Part shown: positions 19,505-28,403 of the stretch, one piece after another | How positions within the stretch are numbered: the first letter of the stretch is position 1 | Layout of the letters: every line of letters starts with the position of its first letter | Assembly: GCA_964474905.1 (NCBI GenBank) | Contig: CAYYUP010000010.1 | Coordinates: 1 to 64,000 of the forward strand | Reading direction: 5' to 3' | From: JADJRG01 sp964474905 | Lineage (GTDB): Bacteria > Myxococcota_A > Polyangia > Nannocystales > Nannocystaceae | DNA length: 64,000 nt | Made by a program: the position numbers and the translations under genes | Notes under the pieces: generated by a model | The model's database searches: none | Told to the model about the DNA's origin: nothing | The model's input: only the letters and a program-made list of their open reading frames with translations

Positions 19505-20310
19505 CCGCGCCACTCAAGATCATCTACACCGATGATCACTACGTCGCGATCGATAAACCCGCCGGACTCCTGATCCATCGGACCTCGATCGCCCGCGAGA
19601 ATGACGACGGCCGCTACGCCCTCCAGCTCCTCCGCGATCAGATCGGTGCCTGGGTGTATCCGGTCCACCGCCTGGATCGACCGACCTCGGGCGTCGTCAT
19701 CTTCGCCCGCTCCTCGGAGGCCGCCCGCCGCTTGGCCCCCCACTTCGCAGCCCGCAGGGTGTGCAAACGCTACCTCGCGGTGGTCCGCGGATACGCCCCA
19801 GAGTACGTCGCGATCGACTACGCCGTCGCCGCTCACGAGGGGAAAAACGCGCCCCTCAAAGAGGCCCAAAGCGAGCTCCGCTGCCTGACCACGGTCGAAC
19901 TACCGATCCCGGTCAGCCGCTACGCGAGTGCTCGATATTCGTTGGTCGAGCTGATCCCAAAGAGCGGACGTTGGCACCAGCTGCGTCGCCACTGCGCCCA
20001 CCTGCGCCACCCGATCGTCGGCGATACAAGCCATGGCGACGGCCATCACAACCGCCTCTTTCGCAGCCATTTAGACAGCCGGCGACTACTCTTGGTGGCG
20101 ACGGCACTGACCCTGCGACACCCCTTTTCCGACGAAGAGCTGCGCCTCAAGATCGATGCCGATCCCGGACTCGTGGAGCTCTTCGCGCGTCTAGGCTGGA
20201 GCTGGCCGAACCTACCCGAACTCGCTCTGCCACCGGCGGACCTGGCAGACCCCAGCGAAGATCCGAACGCCGCACGGCACTGCGATCATCAACGTTCGCG
20301 ACAGACATAG
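19501..20310 (+). CDS. truC: tRNA pseudouridine(65) synthase TruC
   Basis: A 269-residue RluA-family pseudouridine synthase without an S4 domain. Catalytic motif VHRLDRPTSGVVIFA (Asp59), then KRYLAVVRGY, RYSLVELIPKSGRWHQLRRH and HPIVGDTSHGDGHHN, which align with E. coli TruC (HRLDRPTSGV, RYGLVELEPKTGRKHQLRRH, HPIIGDSKHGD). The start is the GTG at 19501 overlapping the preceding stop; the longer open frame upstream encodes unlike sequence. Last gene of the operon, followed by a strong hairpin. Confidence 0.93.
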   Translation: MTAPLKIIYTDDHYVAIDKPAGLLIHRTSIARENDDGRYALQLLRDQIGAWVYPVHRLDRPTSGVVIFARSSEAARRLAPHFAARRVCKRYLAVVRGYAPEYVAIDYAVAAHEGKNAPLKEAQSELRCLTTVELPIPVSRYASARYSLVELIPKSGRWHQLRRHCAHLRHPIVGDTSHGDGHHNRLFRSHLDSRRLLLVATALTLRHPFSDEELRLKIDADPGLVELFARLGWSWPNLPELALPPADLADPSEDPNAARHCDHQRSRQT

Positions 20311-20315
20311 AGATC

Positions 20316-20360
20316 GCTCACCTGATCGCAGCTCAGGTCCATCGCTGCAATCAGGTGAGC
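20316..20360. terminator. Strong 17-bp hairpin after truC
   Basis: GCTCACCTGATCGCAGC (20316-20332), 11-base loop, then GCTGCAATCAGGTGAGC (20344-20360); one mismatch in 17 pairs. It starts six bases after the truC stop. No T-tract follows. A role in termination or mRNA 3'-end protection is inferred from position. Confidence 0.55.
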
Positions 20361-20489
20361 AGTGATTCGTTGGAGTGCCGGAACGCTCGACGACTCATTC
20401 GTCGGTTTGTTCGCGGCGCCTCACTAGCGAGCAATTACGCCGCCCCTGTTCGCGGTCCCCAGAGAGACCGCGACTCTCAGGAGTCCCGA

Positions 20490-20870
20490 TCAGCCGCCCG
20501 TTCCTGTGTCGGTGTCGGTATCGGTATCGGTATCGGTGTCCATGCCAGTCGTGCCGGTATCGGTCGCTGTATCGGTCGCTGTATCGGTCGCTGTATCGGT
20601 CGCTGTGCCGGTCGTCGTCGTTGTCGTCGTCGTCGTCTGGCCCTCCGTTGTACAGCCAGCGGTCGCATTAAACAAACAACTGCTGCTGGGATCTATGGTG
20701 GGATCTGAACTCGACGACGTCGTCGTCGTCGTCTCGCCGGTGCTCGACGAACTCGACGAACTCGACGAACTCGACGAACTCGATGTACCCGAATCTGTCT
20801 CCATTGACTTAGGACCGCAAGCGCTGCCGACAACAAAGAGAAATGTAAGAAGTGAAAGTCGAAGGATCAT
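20490..20870 (-). CDS. Small lipoprotein, Ser/Thr/Asp low-complexity
   Basis: A 126-residue protein with lipoprotein signal ending VVGSAC (Cys18). The rest is almost entirely low complexity: a poly-Ser run, poly-Thr runs, then (TDTA)n and (DT)n repeats encoded by 12-bp and 6-bp tandem DNA repeats (about 20500-20610). One short Cys-containing segment (SSSCLFNATAGC) interrupts it. It looks like a surface stalk or linker with no globular domain. It lies 18 bp downstream of the dikinase-like lipoprotein gene and is probably co-transcribed. Such repeats change length readily. Confidence 0.6.
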   Translation of the reverse strand: MILRLSLLTFLFVVGSACGPKSMETDSGTSSSSSSSSSSSSSSTGETTTTTSSSSDPTIDPSSSCLFNATAGCTTEGQTTTTTTTTTGTATDTATDTATDTATDTGTTGMDTDTDTDTDTDTGTGG

Positions 20871-20888
20871 TCGCCCAGTGTAGCGGAA

Positions 20889-23243
20889 CTACGGCTGTAC
20901 CTGTAGGGGACAGCTCGCCAGCGTCGGATCCACAGCACTCCGGAGGAAGGGCCGAATCTGCTTGATCCGCAGTTGTCCGCCAACAGCGATTTTGAACTCG
21001 AGATCCAGCAATACATCCTCGACATCATGCTCGCCGAGCTCCACTGGATACGACTGAGCGACGTCAGCGATAAGCCCACCCAAGCTGCTGAGGGCAGCAT
21101 CATCCATGACCTCTGCATCCGGTGCCAACGATGACGGCGATACACGCTCGATCTCTACCACCGCTCCGTTTTCGATCGTCAACCGATCCACTTCGGCAAC
21201 GACCCCGGACGGCGCGCCGACAACATTGACCTCACCGAGCTGCACGTTGACCGTGTAGCGAGCATCGTCGGGGTCGCTGGGGTTGCCGGTAAAAATGACG
21301 CCATTCGCCTCTTCGTCAGCAAAGCGCGTGGATACAAGAATACCCATCGCCGCCTGGTTGTGATCGAGCTGGAAATACTCGCGCTCCTCGTAGGCGCCGA
21401 AGGACCAGAGACTCGCCCACACCTTGAGCAATGCGCGCTTGATCGTGCGATCATTCGAGTTCGGATCACAGAGCGACTTGCCGTACTCGACCATGTCGGC
21501 CGAGCAGGCGCTCGTTGAATCGTAGAGCCCTGCGCCGTTGAATTCGACGCCATCCTCGGCGTTGGAAGACGAACGAAAACGAACCATTGTGTTCTCGCCA
21601 AAGACATCGACGATACGCTTACGCAGGTCCAGTACCAGTTGCGGATCGACGACCCCGTGCTCGCGGATCTCAGCGACCAAGGCCGCAAGCCGCTGGCGTC
21701 GCACGTTGGTATCGCTGCGAAAGGCATCATCCGCCAGCCACGCGCTGAGGGTCTCGGCGTAGGTCAGGGACTGCACCCCCTCGCCGAGATCAACCTGCCA
21801 AGAATTGGCGGCCATGAAGTCCAGGTAATGAGCGACCGGAACGCCAAAACCATCGACCTGGTAGGTAGGATCGAGGATGGTGTAGAGGGTGGCCAAACCC
21901 GTCACTTTACCGCCAACGCGCGAGCGAGCCACCGCTCGGTCCTCGGTGCCCACAGTGGGCAGGTCGAGGAGACCGGTGAGGTCCCTGTAGGTCGCGTCCG
22001 GCGGTCGTTCGATCGCCGCGAAGGGGCGATGCTCGGCCCAAAAAACCTCGGCCTCTTCGATCGTCGCGAGGCCAACGGTATAGGTTGAATCCGTGACATC
22101 GAGGCGCACAAGCTGCCCCTCAAAGGCCTCGAATGCGGCCAGCGGATCGGCGACATAGGCGTTTGGCGTGCCGCGCTGCCCAGAGAGCACATTGATGTGG
22201 CTGAGAACATCCTGCCGGACCCCGGTGATCACACCAGCGCTGACGCCCTCGAGGTCGTTAGAGGAGGTCTCGAGGATGAGAATATCCTGCCAACCAAAGG
22301 TTCCCGAGGCGTCTTCGACATCCGCCGCCTTGTAGCGACGGATCCGCCCGTAGGTCGCGCCGGTGGTGTAGGGCTCAAAGCTGATCGCGCCGCTGCCCTC
22401 GACAATCACGGCGAAGGGCGCATCGGTCCAGGTCGCAGCGCGCTCGACCATCGCCTCGGTGTAGGGCAGGTAAGCCAACTCGCCCGGACCAAAACGATCG
22501 CTGAGCGCCCGGTAGACGGTGTAAACCTCGTCCTCTTCGAGCAGCTGATTTGGGTGGTCGGGGGTCTCGACAAGGAATGCATAGGGCGCCGGCAGGTCGT
22601 CGCCGATCAGCTCGTAAATCGATCCCGCGTACATCGATCGCGAGTGCCTCCAGTAGACGAGATCGTTGTAGGCGTCCTGATCAAAACTGGGAAAGATCGG
22701 CTCGAACCCCTCGCGCAGCATGCAACGGTGGAGGCGATAAAAATTAGTGTCGGAGAAGAGCGTCGGCAGCGGTGCGTCGGGGTTTGCGGGCGTCAGGTAT
22801 TTGGAGAGCCTGCGAACGTCGAGGCGAGCGGCCGAGGGGATCGAAGTTGCGTTCCAGGCGAGTTCGTCGGGCAGCTGATGACGACAGACGCTATGGCCCA
22901 CACGCGCCGCCGCATCTGCGCAGAGATCTTTGTGCTCAAGACATTGCTCGCGCGGATCACCAAAACTGCCAGGCTCGCAAAAACACTCGGCGGACTCGAC
23001 GTCACAATAGGCCCCCTCCGCACAGGGCTCCGCACCGCAGGGCTCGTCCGAGCTGGATGCGCTCTCGGACTCCGCCGTAGTTTCGCCATTGCAGCCAACC
23101 GCGAATACCAACCCCAATGCCGCGAGTAGTCGGCGGCAAGTGCCGATGCGAGCGTCGGGGTGACGCGCCACCGAATCGGGCGAAGAGTCGCGTAAACCCG
23201 TGCCACTGCCACCTCGGACCCGCTCGTGCTGCATCCAACTCAT
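20889..23243 (-). CDS. Lipoprotein with swivelling-His and PEP/pyruvate-binding (dikinase-like) domains
   Basis: A 784-residue predicted lipoprotein: hydrophobic signal ending LVFAVGC (Cys51 from this start), a Ser-rich linker, an EGF-like Cys-rich segment (EPCAEGAYCDVESAECFCEPG spread), then a large domain. DVLSHINVLSGQRGTPNA (His349) resembles the phosphohistidine motif of glucan/phosphoglucan water dikinases. It is followed by an ATP-grasp PPDK_N-like domain: VGGKVTGLATL (about 443-453), RFRSSSNAEDGVEFNGAGLY (about 555-574) and RIKQIRPFL near the C terminus. His domain before ATP-grasp is the order in GWD/PWD. Start uncertain: ATGs at 23243 and 23234 and a GTG at 23171 are all in frame; none has a good ribosome site. 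Confidence 0.75.
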   Translation of the reverse strand: MSWMQHERVRGGSGTGLRDSSPDSVARHPDARIGTCRRLLAALGLVFAVGCNGETTAESESASSSDEPCGAEPCAEGAYCDVESAECFCEPGSFGDPREQCLEHKDLCADAAARVGHSVCRHQLPDELAWNATSIPSAARLDVRRLSKYLTPANPDAPLPTLFSDTNFYRLHRCMLREGFEPIFPSFDQDAYNDLVYWRHSRSMYAGSIYELIGDDLPAPYAFLVETPDHPNQLLEEDEVYTVYRALSDRFGPGELAYLPYTEAMVERAATWTDAPFAVIVEGSGAISFEPYTTGATYGRIRRYKAADVEDASGTFGWQDILILETSSNDLEGVSAGVITGVRQDVLSHINVLSGQRGTPNAYVADPLAAFEAFEGQLVRLDVTDSTYTVGLATIEEAEVFWAEHRPFAAIERPPDATYRDLTGLLDLPTVGTEDRAVARSRVGGKVTGLATLYTILDPTYQVDGFGVPVAHYLDFMAANSWQVDLGEGVQSLTYAETLSAWLADDAFRSDTNVRRQRLAALVAEIREHGVVDPQLVLDLRKRIVDVFGENTMVRFRSSSNAEDGVEFNGAGLYDSTSACSADMVEYGKSLCDPNSNDRTIKRALLKVWASLWSFGAYEEREYFQLDHNQAAMGILVSTRFADEEANGVIFTGNPSDPDDARYTVNVQLGEVNVVGAPSGVVAEVDRLTIENGAVVEIERVSPSSLAPDAEVMDDAALSSLGGLIADVAQSYPVELGEHDVEDVLLDLEFKIAVGGQLRIKQIRPFLRSAVDPTLASCPLQVQP

Positions 23244-23644
23244 GTACGATCCGTCGCTCAGGACTCTACCACAGGCTCCGCGCCCAGGGCTCGCAAGGCT
23301 CGTGCTCAAAACCTGTCTTTAGGAACATTTTATCGAATCCAGGAGGATCGGTAAGCCCTGGCTCTTTTGCCACCGAACTCCGAACTCCGAATTCCGAACT
23401 CCGCACTCAAGGCCCACTCGAGACGCATCCGCTCACCGCTTCCGCTGCTGTCATCGCGGCCGGCGGGCTAGCAAGCGCGCGGCTCGTGCAGACCGCCCAC
23501 ACAAACGACCCCTTCCCAGTGTGCACCAAATGCGGATAAGAACGCGCTCTAACCCCGAATCCGGGTCTCTGGAGCTCTTCGAGGCCAAGGCCTGCGCAGG
23601 AGCGGGCTTGCCCCGGGGCCGCTCGTCGCCTAGACCAGCCAGCG
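23244..23644. other. Divergent intergenic region with repeats
   Basis: About 400 bases between two divergent lipoprotein genes. It holds a copy of an element also found near 33234 (about 23307-23343) and a heptamer tandem repeat (23374-23408). No convincing gene. Promoters for both flanking genes must lie here but I cannot pick boxes with confidence. Confidence 0.5.
23374..23408. repeat. Heptamer tandem repeat (CGAACTC)x5
   Basis: Five 7-bp units, CGAACTC with single-base variants CGAATTC and CGCACTC. Non-coding, intergenic. Confidence 0.85.
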
Positions 23645-25090
23645 ATGGGTCCTTCGAGAATCGCCGCGTCTAGCTCCGCCTCTGGGCTCCTGTCCCTCGG
23701 CATCTGCCTCGTCGTCGGCCTCGCGTGCACACCAATACCAGCGACGAGCACCTCCGCCACCGAGACTACGACCGGCGGCGACAGCAGCTCCGGCGACACC
23801 GACTCCACCGGCATCGACTCCGGCACCGACTCCGACGAAACCAGCAGCACAGGGGAGCCCCAAGGCCCACCGCCCGCGGCCGGCAAGAACCCCTTCCCCT
23901 GGTCGCTAGAGAGCTGGGACGCAGTCTGCAACGACAACAGCGACAACGATGACAACGACTACGCCGACTGCGACGACTTCAGCTGCTCGCGTAATCCGTC
24001 GGTGATCGTCTGCGCACAGCTCTCGCTCTACGAGAGCACACCGGCGCTCTGTACAAACGGCAAGGACGACGATTACGACGGCCGCGTCGACTGTGCAGAT
24101 CCGGACTGCTTTAAAAACCCCTTCGTCAACGTCTGTGTACAACCTCGCACCGAGGATCGCTGCGGCGAGGGCATCGACGGCGACGGTGACGGCTACTCGG
24201 ATTGCGACGACAACGACTGCCTCGCCCTCGATCCAAACTGCGCCCAAAAGGCCGGCTCCCTGCGCGTGCTCTTCGACCAGACCCTCGACGAAACCGCCTC
24301 AAATGGCCCCAATTCGGATTGGATCGTCGACCCCTGGGGCCGCCTGCTGACGCCCTCCAACCCGACCTCGCGCAACGAGTGGCGGGGCTCGCTCTCCTCC
24401 TTCGCCTTCGCCCTCTACCAGGGAGGCCACACCGTCGAAAACCTGGTCGCCTGGGAGCAGGCGATGACCTACGGCGACGCGAGCAATCCCCAGGACCTCA
24501 GCCGCTACGATGTCGTCGTTGTCATCGAACCCAGCCGCAAGCTCAGCAGCTCCGAAAAAGCCGCGCTCATCAACTTCGTCGACGACGGCGGCGGCCTCCT
24601 GCTCGCCGCAAACCACGTGTCGGCAGATCGCGACAGCAATGGTTGGGGAGCAGTGCGCGCCCTCAACGATCTTTTCGACGCCAACCCGGTGCGCGCCGAT
24701 CCCTTCGGCTTTCGCTTTGATACGATCGACATCGAAGAGGAGCTGACGCTAGAGCGCATCGAAGCGCCAAACCATCCGGTGATCTCCGGCCCCGCCGGCA
24801 CGGTCTCACGGATCGGCCTCTACATCGGCACCAGCGCGCGGCTCAGTGGCGGCAACCCGAGCGCCGCAGGCCTGATCGTTCTCGACGATGCAGCCTCGAG
24901 TAAGGTCGACATCGTCGTCGGCGCGGTCGAAGTCGGTAACGGCCGAGTTGTCTTTGTCACCGACTCCGCGCTCTTCGGCGACGGCTCTGACTCCCACGGT
25001 AATTCGTGGTCATCCAAGGACGCCTGGAACAACCCAGCCCTCGACCACGCCGCACTCTTTGTCAACGCCGTCGACTGGCTCGGCGGCTGA
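23645..25090 (+). CDS. Lipoprotein with Asp-rich calcium-type repeats and GATase-like C-terminal domain
   Basis: A 481-residue lipoprotein: signal ending VVGLAC (Cys28), Ser/Thr/Gly/Asp linker to about residue 75, then three Cys-flanked Asp-rich repeats (CNDNSDNDDNDYADCDDFSC, CTNGKDDDYDGRVDCADPDC and CGEGIDGDGDGYSDCDDNDC). These look like thrombospondin type-3-like calcium-binding units. Residues about 205-480 form a flavodoxin/glutamine-amidotransferase-like domain of the ThuA/DUF4350 kind: LRVLFDQTLDE, DVVVVIEPSRKLSSSEKAAL, FVDDGGGLLLAANH, GNGRVVFVTDSALFGD. No catalytic cysteine is evident, so a binding role is possible. Confidence 0.75.
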   Translation: MGPSRIAASSSASGLLSLGICLVVGLACTPIPATSTSATETTTGGDSSSGDTDSTGIDSGTDSDETSSTGEPQGPPPAAGKNPFPWSLESWDAVCNDNSDNDDNDYADCDDFSCSRNPSVIVCAQLSLYESTPALCTNGKDDDYDGRVDCADPDCFKNPFVNVCVQPRTEDRCGEGIDGDGDGYSDCDDNDCLALDPNCAQKAGSLRVLFDQTLDETASNGPNSDWIVDPWGRLLTPSNPTSRNEWRGSLSSFAFALYQGGHTVENLVAWEQAMTYGDASNPQDLSRYDVVVVIEPSRKLSSSEKAALINFVDDGGGLLLAANHVSADRDSNGWGAVRALNDLFDANPVRADPFGFRFDTIDIEEELTLERIEAPNHPVISGPAGTVSRIGLYIGTSARLSGGNPSAAGLIVLDDAASSKVDIVVGAVEVGNGRVVFVTDSALFGDGSDSHGNSWSSKDAWNNPALDHAALFVNAVDWLGG

Positions 25091-25093
25091 TAC

Positions 25094-25525
25094 TCAGCCC
25101 AGCATGAGGATCGCCAGGTGCACGATCAGGCCAAAGGTCGCGAGCACACCGACACCAAAGGAGAGCGAACGCCAGGGCTGGAGGCCGCCGAGGTAACAGA
25201 TCGAGTAGATCACCCGCGCTGCCGCAAAGGCACCAAAAAAGACCCAAGCCATGGTCGCGCTCGCCCCAGCAGCGACGTACACCTGGCCGAGAAACAAAAA
25301 GGGCACAGTGTTGACGAACGTATTGGTATGGGCCCGCAGCACCCGAGCGACTGCCTCGGGATCCTCGGCACGCACGTCCGAGCCCTTTGAAACGCTCACG
25401 GCATCCTCGGGGTTGTGGGTCGTCTTGGACTTTACTCGGGCTGAGCCGCTCAGCAGCCAGAGCATCGTCATGTTGAGGCAGAGAATGAGGGTCGTGATCC
25501 CGTAGGCGAAGAAGGCGTCGCTCAT
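25094..25525 (-). CDS. MAPEG-family membrane protein
   Basis: A 143-residue protein with four hydrophobic segments (about 6-25, 70-90, 92-112, 118-140) and the MAPEG signature region VARVLRAHTNTFVNTVPFL (usual pattern R..RAH.N..EN..). The usual glutamate after NTF is valine here. The family includes microsomal glutathione transferases and eicosanoid enzymes; bacterial substrates are mostly unknown. The ATG at 25525 gives MSDAFFAYG; the longer frame is not conserved. It converges on the preceding lipoprotein gene with three bases between stops. Confidence 0.8.
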   Translation of the reverse strand: MSDAFFAYGITTLILCLNMTMLWLLSGSARVKSKTTHNPEDAVSVSKGSDVRAEDPEAVARVLRAHTNTFVNTVPFLFLGQVYVAAGASATMAWVFFGAFAAARVIYSICYLGGLQPWRSLSFGVGVLATFGLIVHLAILMLG

Positions 25526-25649
25526 GGCCACCAGAGTAATGGCATCACAAAGATGTGCACGCAAGCCCCCGCCGTTGCCTCCAAATAGGCACTAAACACT
25601 GTACGAAGCGTGTATCCCGAAATTGAGGGTCGGGGCGAAGCGCTCGTGC

Positions 25650-25907
25650 TCAGCTCTTGTCGCGTTGCTCTCGCTTGCGTTCGCGTCGCCACCGCCAAAC
25701 GCGAACCGCCGACCCAGAGATCAAATCCTGCGCCGACTTGCCGATCGAAGTGGCGAGCGACTCCTTGTCACGGCTCCGACCCTGCAGCTTTCGCGCCTTT
25801 CGGCTGGCGTCGCCCAAGCCCTTGCCGACCCAGAGGCCCGCTCCCACTGCGGCAACCACAAGGATGATCATGAGAATCAGTTGGAGCGTTTCCACAGCGG
25901 CTATCAC
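25650..25907 (-). CDS. Small single-pass membrane protein
   Basis: An 85-residue protein: one membrane segment (LQLILMIILVVAAVGAGLWV) near the N terminus followed by a strongly basic cytoplasmic tail ending RRERKREQRDKS. The GTG at 25907 is chosen because GGAAGAG lies about seven bases upstream; the open frame runs on to an ATG at 25976 with unlike sequence. No family recognised. Real-gene status is moderate. Confidence 0.5.
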   Translation of the reverse strand: MIAAVETLQLILMIILVVAAVGAGLWVGKGLGDASRKARKLQGRSRDKESLATSIGKSAQDLISGSAVRVWRWRRERKREQRDKS

Positions 25908-26056
25908 GACGTCACTCTTCCAGGTTGGCTGCGAGCCTAGCAGGCCCTGGCCCGGCGCGCCCGGCGTGCCCGGCAACGAGTCTCAGACGCTCCTCGGGCC
26001 CAGTGCCGACGTCCTGCGCTCGCTCTCGTATGCTCCCGCTCTCCACCAGCTCATGC

Positions 26057-26080
26057 ATTCGTTCATTCGTTCATTCGTTC
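26057..26080. repeat. Octamer tandem repeat (ATTCGTTC)x3
   Basis: Three exact 8-bp units that overlap the last codons and stop of the SGNH-hydrolase gene, so repeat length would change only the C terminus and 3' region. Confidence 0.85.
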
Positions 26081-27270
26081 AAGAGACGGAGCAAGTCGCC
26101 GACCCAGGACGGATAAAACGGGAGCAGCACCTGCTCGACAGCGGAGCGCGATTCACTCGGCGCGACTGCACCAGCCGGAAGCTCGGGACACTCGCAACCC
26201 CAGGACTCCGGCAGCTGCGGGCAGGCTAACTGAGCGATCCGCAGATGGCCCTCGCCGTTTGGGTGGATGTGATCAAAAGAACGCAGCTCCTCCCGCAAAA
26301 ACCACTTGGGGATCTCTGCCGCCCGAGCAGCCTCCGCATCCAGTCGAGTCGCACGCTCATCGTCGCTAAGCCCCTCGGCCTTGAGACGTTTTTTCCAGCC
26401 CTTGTCGCGCTCCAACGCCTTGCGCATCACGTCGATCTCGCGAGCTGATGCGTCGGCGCTGCGCAGGTAGGGCGCCTCGTAGAGATCGATCGCGATGTCC
26501 GGCAACTCCCCCGGATCCCAGGGAGCGTCGGCGGCGACCTTGCGCTTGCTCGCGTAACTGCCGAGTGCCTGGGCAGGATCCAGGCGACCCAAGGTGAAGT
26601 CGACGAGTTTGCGCGTGAAGTCGAGATAGAGAAGTCCGCCGATCCCCGACCACCGCCGACGATCGCTCTCGTCGCCCCAAGGCGTCAGCGTAAAACCGAC
26701 GACCTTGATGCCCTTACTGTGGGCCAGCGCGTAGAGTTCGCGGATGTGGTGGTTGGTATTTTCGGGCATCGCCACGCTGTTGAGGCCACCCTGAAAAACC
26801 AACCAGTACTCGCTTTCGTCGTCACCGCGACCGAGCCGAACCCGGCGATTTTTGAGAACCTGACTCTTAAAACGCTGCTTGAGAGCGAGCGCTCCGAAGC
26901 CGGTCTTGGCGAGGTTTTTCGCCTCGATGTTTCGACAAAACCCCTCGATGCGCTTGGAGTACGGATCGCGCGGCCAAGCGCCGATCGAACCGGCGAGAAA
27001 AATCACTTTGACCGGACGATCGTCATGCCGAAAACGCCAGTTTGGGACCTCCGGCTCGGCCTTCGCCGCTGGAGCGGCAACTCCAGCTCCAACTCCAGCT
27101 CCAGCTCCAGCTCCAACTTCCGCCGGGGGTTCCGCGGCCTCCGAGGGTACAGGCCCTCCGCCGACGAACAAGGCCAAACCAAGCGCGGCAGCAAATCCGA
27201 CTCTGGGACGCGCGCGACCTGTTCGGGCGGGGCTCTTGTGTGGGGAGATCGTCGTCGATGCGATGCGCAC
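26071..27270 (-). CDS. Secreted SGNH/GDSL-like hydrolase
   Basis: A 399-residue exported protein. After a signal segment (FAAALGLALFVGGG) comes a Gly/Ala/Val linker (GAGAGAGVGAGVAAP) encoded by a CTCCAG hexamer repeat at about 27070-27115. The domain starts VKVIFLAGSIGAW (block I, Ser in AGSIG), continues FQGGLNSVAMPEN (block III-like Asn) and GFTLTPWGDE, and ends with the Asp/His dyad in DHIHPNGEGHLRIA. This is the SGNH order; ester-type substrates are likely but not specified. Start is a GTG at 27270; no clear Shine-Dalgarno site. Confidence 0.8.
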   Translation of the reverse strand: MRIASTTISPHKSPARTGRARPRVGFAAALGLALFVGGGPVPSEAAEPPAEVGAGAGAGVGAGVAAPAAKAEPEVPNWRFRHDDRPVKVIFLAGSIGAWPRDPYSKRIEGFCRNIEAKNLAKTGFGALALKQRFKSQVLKNRRVRLGRGDDESEYWLVFQGGLNSVAMPENTNHHIRELYALAHSKGIKVVGFTLTPWGDESDRRRWSGIGGLLYLDFTRKLVDFTLGRLDPAQALGSYASKRKVAADAPWDPGELPDIAIDLYEAPYLRSADASAREIDVMRKALERDKGWKKRLKAEGLSDDERATRLDAEAARAAEIPKWFLREELRSFDHIHPNGEGHLRIAQLACPQLPESWGCECPELPAGAVAPSESRSAVEQVLLPFYPSWVGDLLRLLNE

Positions 27271-27314
27271 GGGCGGACGATAAAACGGGTCGGCTCAGTC
27301 GACGATATTTCGGC

Positions 27315-28403
27315 TCAGTCGACGACATTAAAAGTCGCCGCACCCAACTCGACCCCATCAACAGAGATGATCCGCACCCTCCAGACGCCGAGGTATTCAC
27401 GGCGCAGCACTAGATAGGAGCGCGAACGGTAGGCATGAGCGGCGGGGATCGTCACGCCCCGCCGGCGTTTGACGAGATCTCCGTCCTTCTCCCAGATCAC
27501 GTCGACGTCCTCCTCGACGCGCCCGTGCACGACGCGGAAGCAGACGTTCACGGCATCGCGAGCCTTGACCGAAAATCTGTCTGATTTGCCCGCACAGCCC
27601 TGGCGGTTCTGCTTGGAGCCGAGCCAGATCCGGTCGACATGCACACCACTCGCGCCGATCTTCGCCAGCGGCGGACCGTCGTGCACCGAAACCGGCAAAC
27701 GGCGAAAAACCCGGGCGATCGCCGGCGGCGTACCAGGCGGAGGCTCCCGCACTCCCAGCTCCCGAGAACCCTCTGTTCCATTTCCAAGCCTCTGCTCCGG
27801 TGGATTTTCGGGGTTTTCAGGCTTTTCGGACTTTTCAGACTTTTCAGACTCTTCCGGTCTGTCGGGTTTTTCAGGCTTTCTGGCGTCTTTCAGCGTTTCG
27901 AACATGCCTCCGACGGCCTCCCCATCATCGATCCCCGAAGGGATCTCCTGGGGCTGCCCCACTGCGCTCGCTCCGCGCTCCGCGTCGATGCGCTCCCCGG
28001 AGTTTTGGGGATCTGCGAGATCTGCGAGATCTGCGAGATCTGCGGAGCCTGCGAGATCTGCGGAACCTGCGAGATCTTCGGGATCCTCTGGATCCCGTGG
28101 GGCAATCCTCGGGCGCCGGCTCAGACCAGCCTCCGTCTTTGCGCGCTTGCGGACGCCGATCGCGGCCTCTCGGTTTTTGACCGATCCCGCCGCCGGTAGA
28201 CGAACCATCGCCTGGCCCTCGCTACGGCTCGGCAGTCGTCGGAGTCGCGGCTCGCCCTCATCCCCGCCACAGCCCATTAGGCCCAGGCCCAAAACGAAGA
28301 TCGGCACGAGCGACAACACGGGGCGCCCGGCTCGGTCCCCCTGCGCCCAGCGACCTCGGAGACCGCTCTCCAGGGCTGTGCACCGCTCTCCCGTCGCGGA
28401 CAT
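27315..28403 (-). CDS. Lipoprotein with repeat linker and C-terminal DUF2914-like domain
   Basis: A 362-residue lipoprotein (signal ending LGLMGC, Cys45). The middle is low complexity: a (DLA)n tract encoded by a 9-bp repeat (28010-28080) and an EKSEKSEKPEN-type tract encoded by another 9-bp repeat (about 27815-27880). The C-terminal 110 residues look globular: VNVCFRVVHGRVEEDVDVIW, AHAYRSRSYLVLRREYLGVW and RVRIISVDGVELGAATFNVV, which is the DUF2914 pattern. The ATG at 28403 is picked because it places the hydrophobic stretch within a usual signal length; the frame is open to 28496. Confidence 0.75.
   Translation of the reverse strand: MSATGERCTALESGLRGRWAQGDRAGRPVLSLVPIFVLGLGLMGCGGDEGEPRLRRLPSRSEGQAMVRLPAAGSVKNREAAIGVRKRAKTEAGLSRRPRIAPRDPEDPEDLAGSADLAGSADLADLADLADPQNSGERIDAERGASAVGQPQEIPSGIDDGEAVGGMFETLKDARKPEKPDRPEESEKSEKSEKPENPENPPEQRLGNGTEGSRELGVREPPPGTPPAIARVFRRLPVSVHDGPPLAKIGASGVHVDRIWLGSKQNRQGCAGKSDRFSVKARDAVNVCFRVVHGRVEEDVDVIWEKDGDLVKRRRGVTIPAAHAYRSRSYLVLRREYLGVWRVRIISVDGVELGAATFNVVD
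28010..28080. repeat. 9-bp tandem repeat (minus-strand unit GATCTCGCA), in frame
   Basis: Plus strand shows ATCTGCGAG units, first perfect and then decaying (GCGGAGCCT, GCGGAACCT). In the lipoprotein frame each unit reads Asp-Leu-Ala. The same 9-mer, with T for A at the last base, forms the repeat at 39501. Confidence 0.85.

Noticed and set aside
20506..20883. Plus-strand frame of 125 codons rich in Val/Ser
   Set aside because: It is the complement of the Asp/Thr repeat tract; the minus-strand frame has a proper lipoprotein signal.
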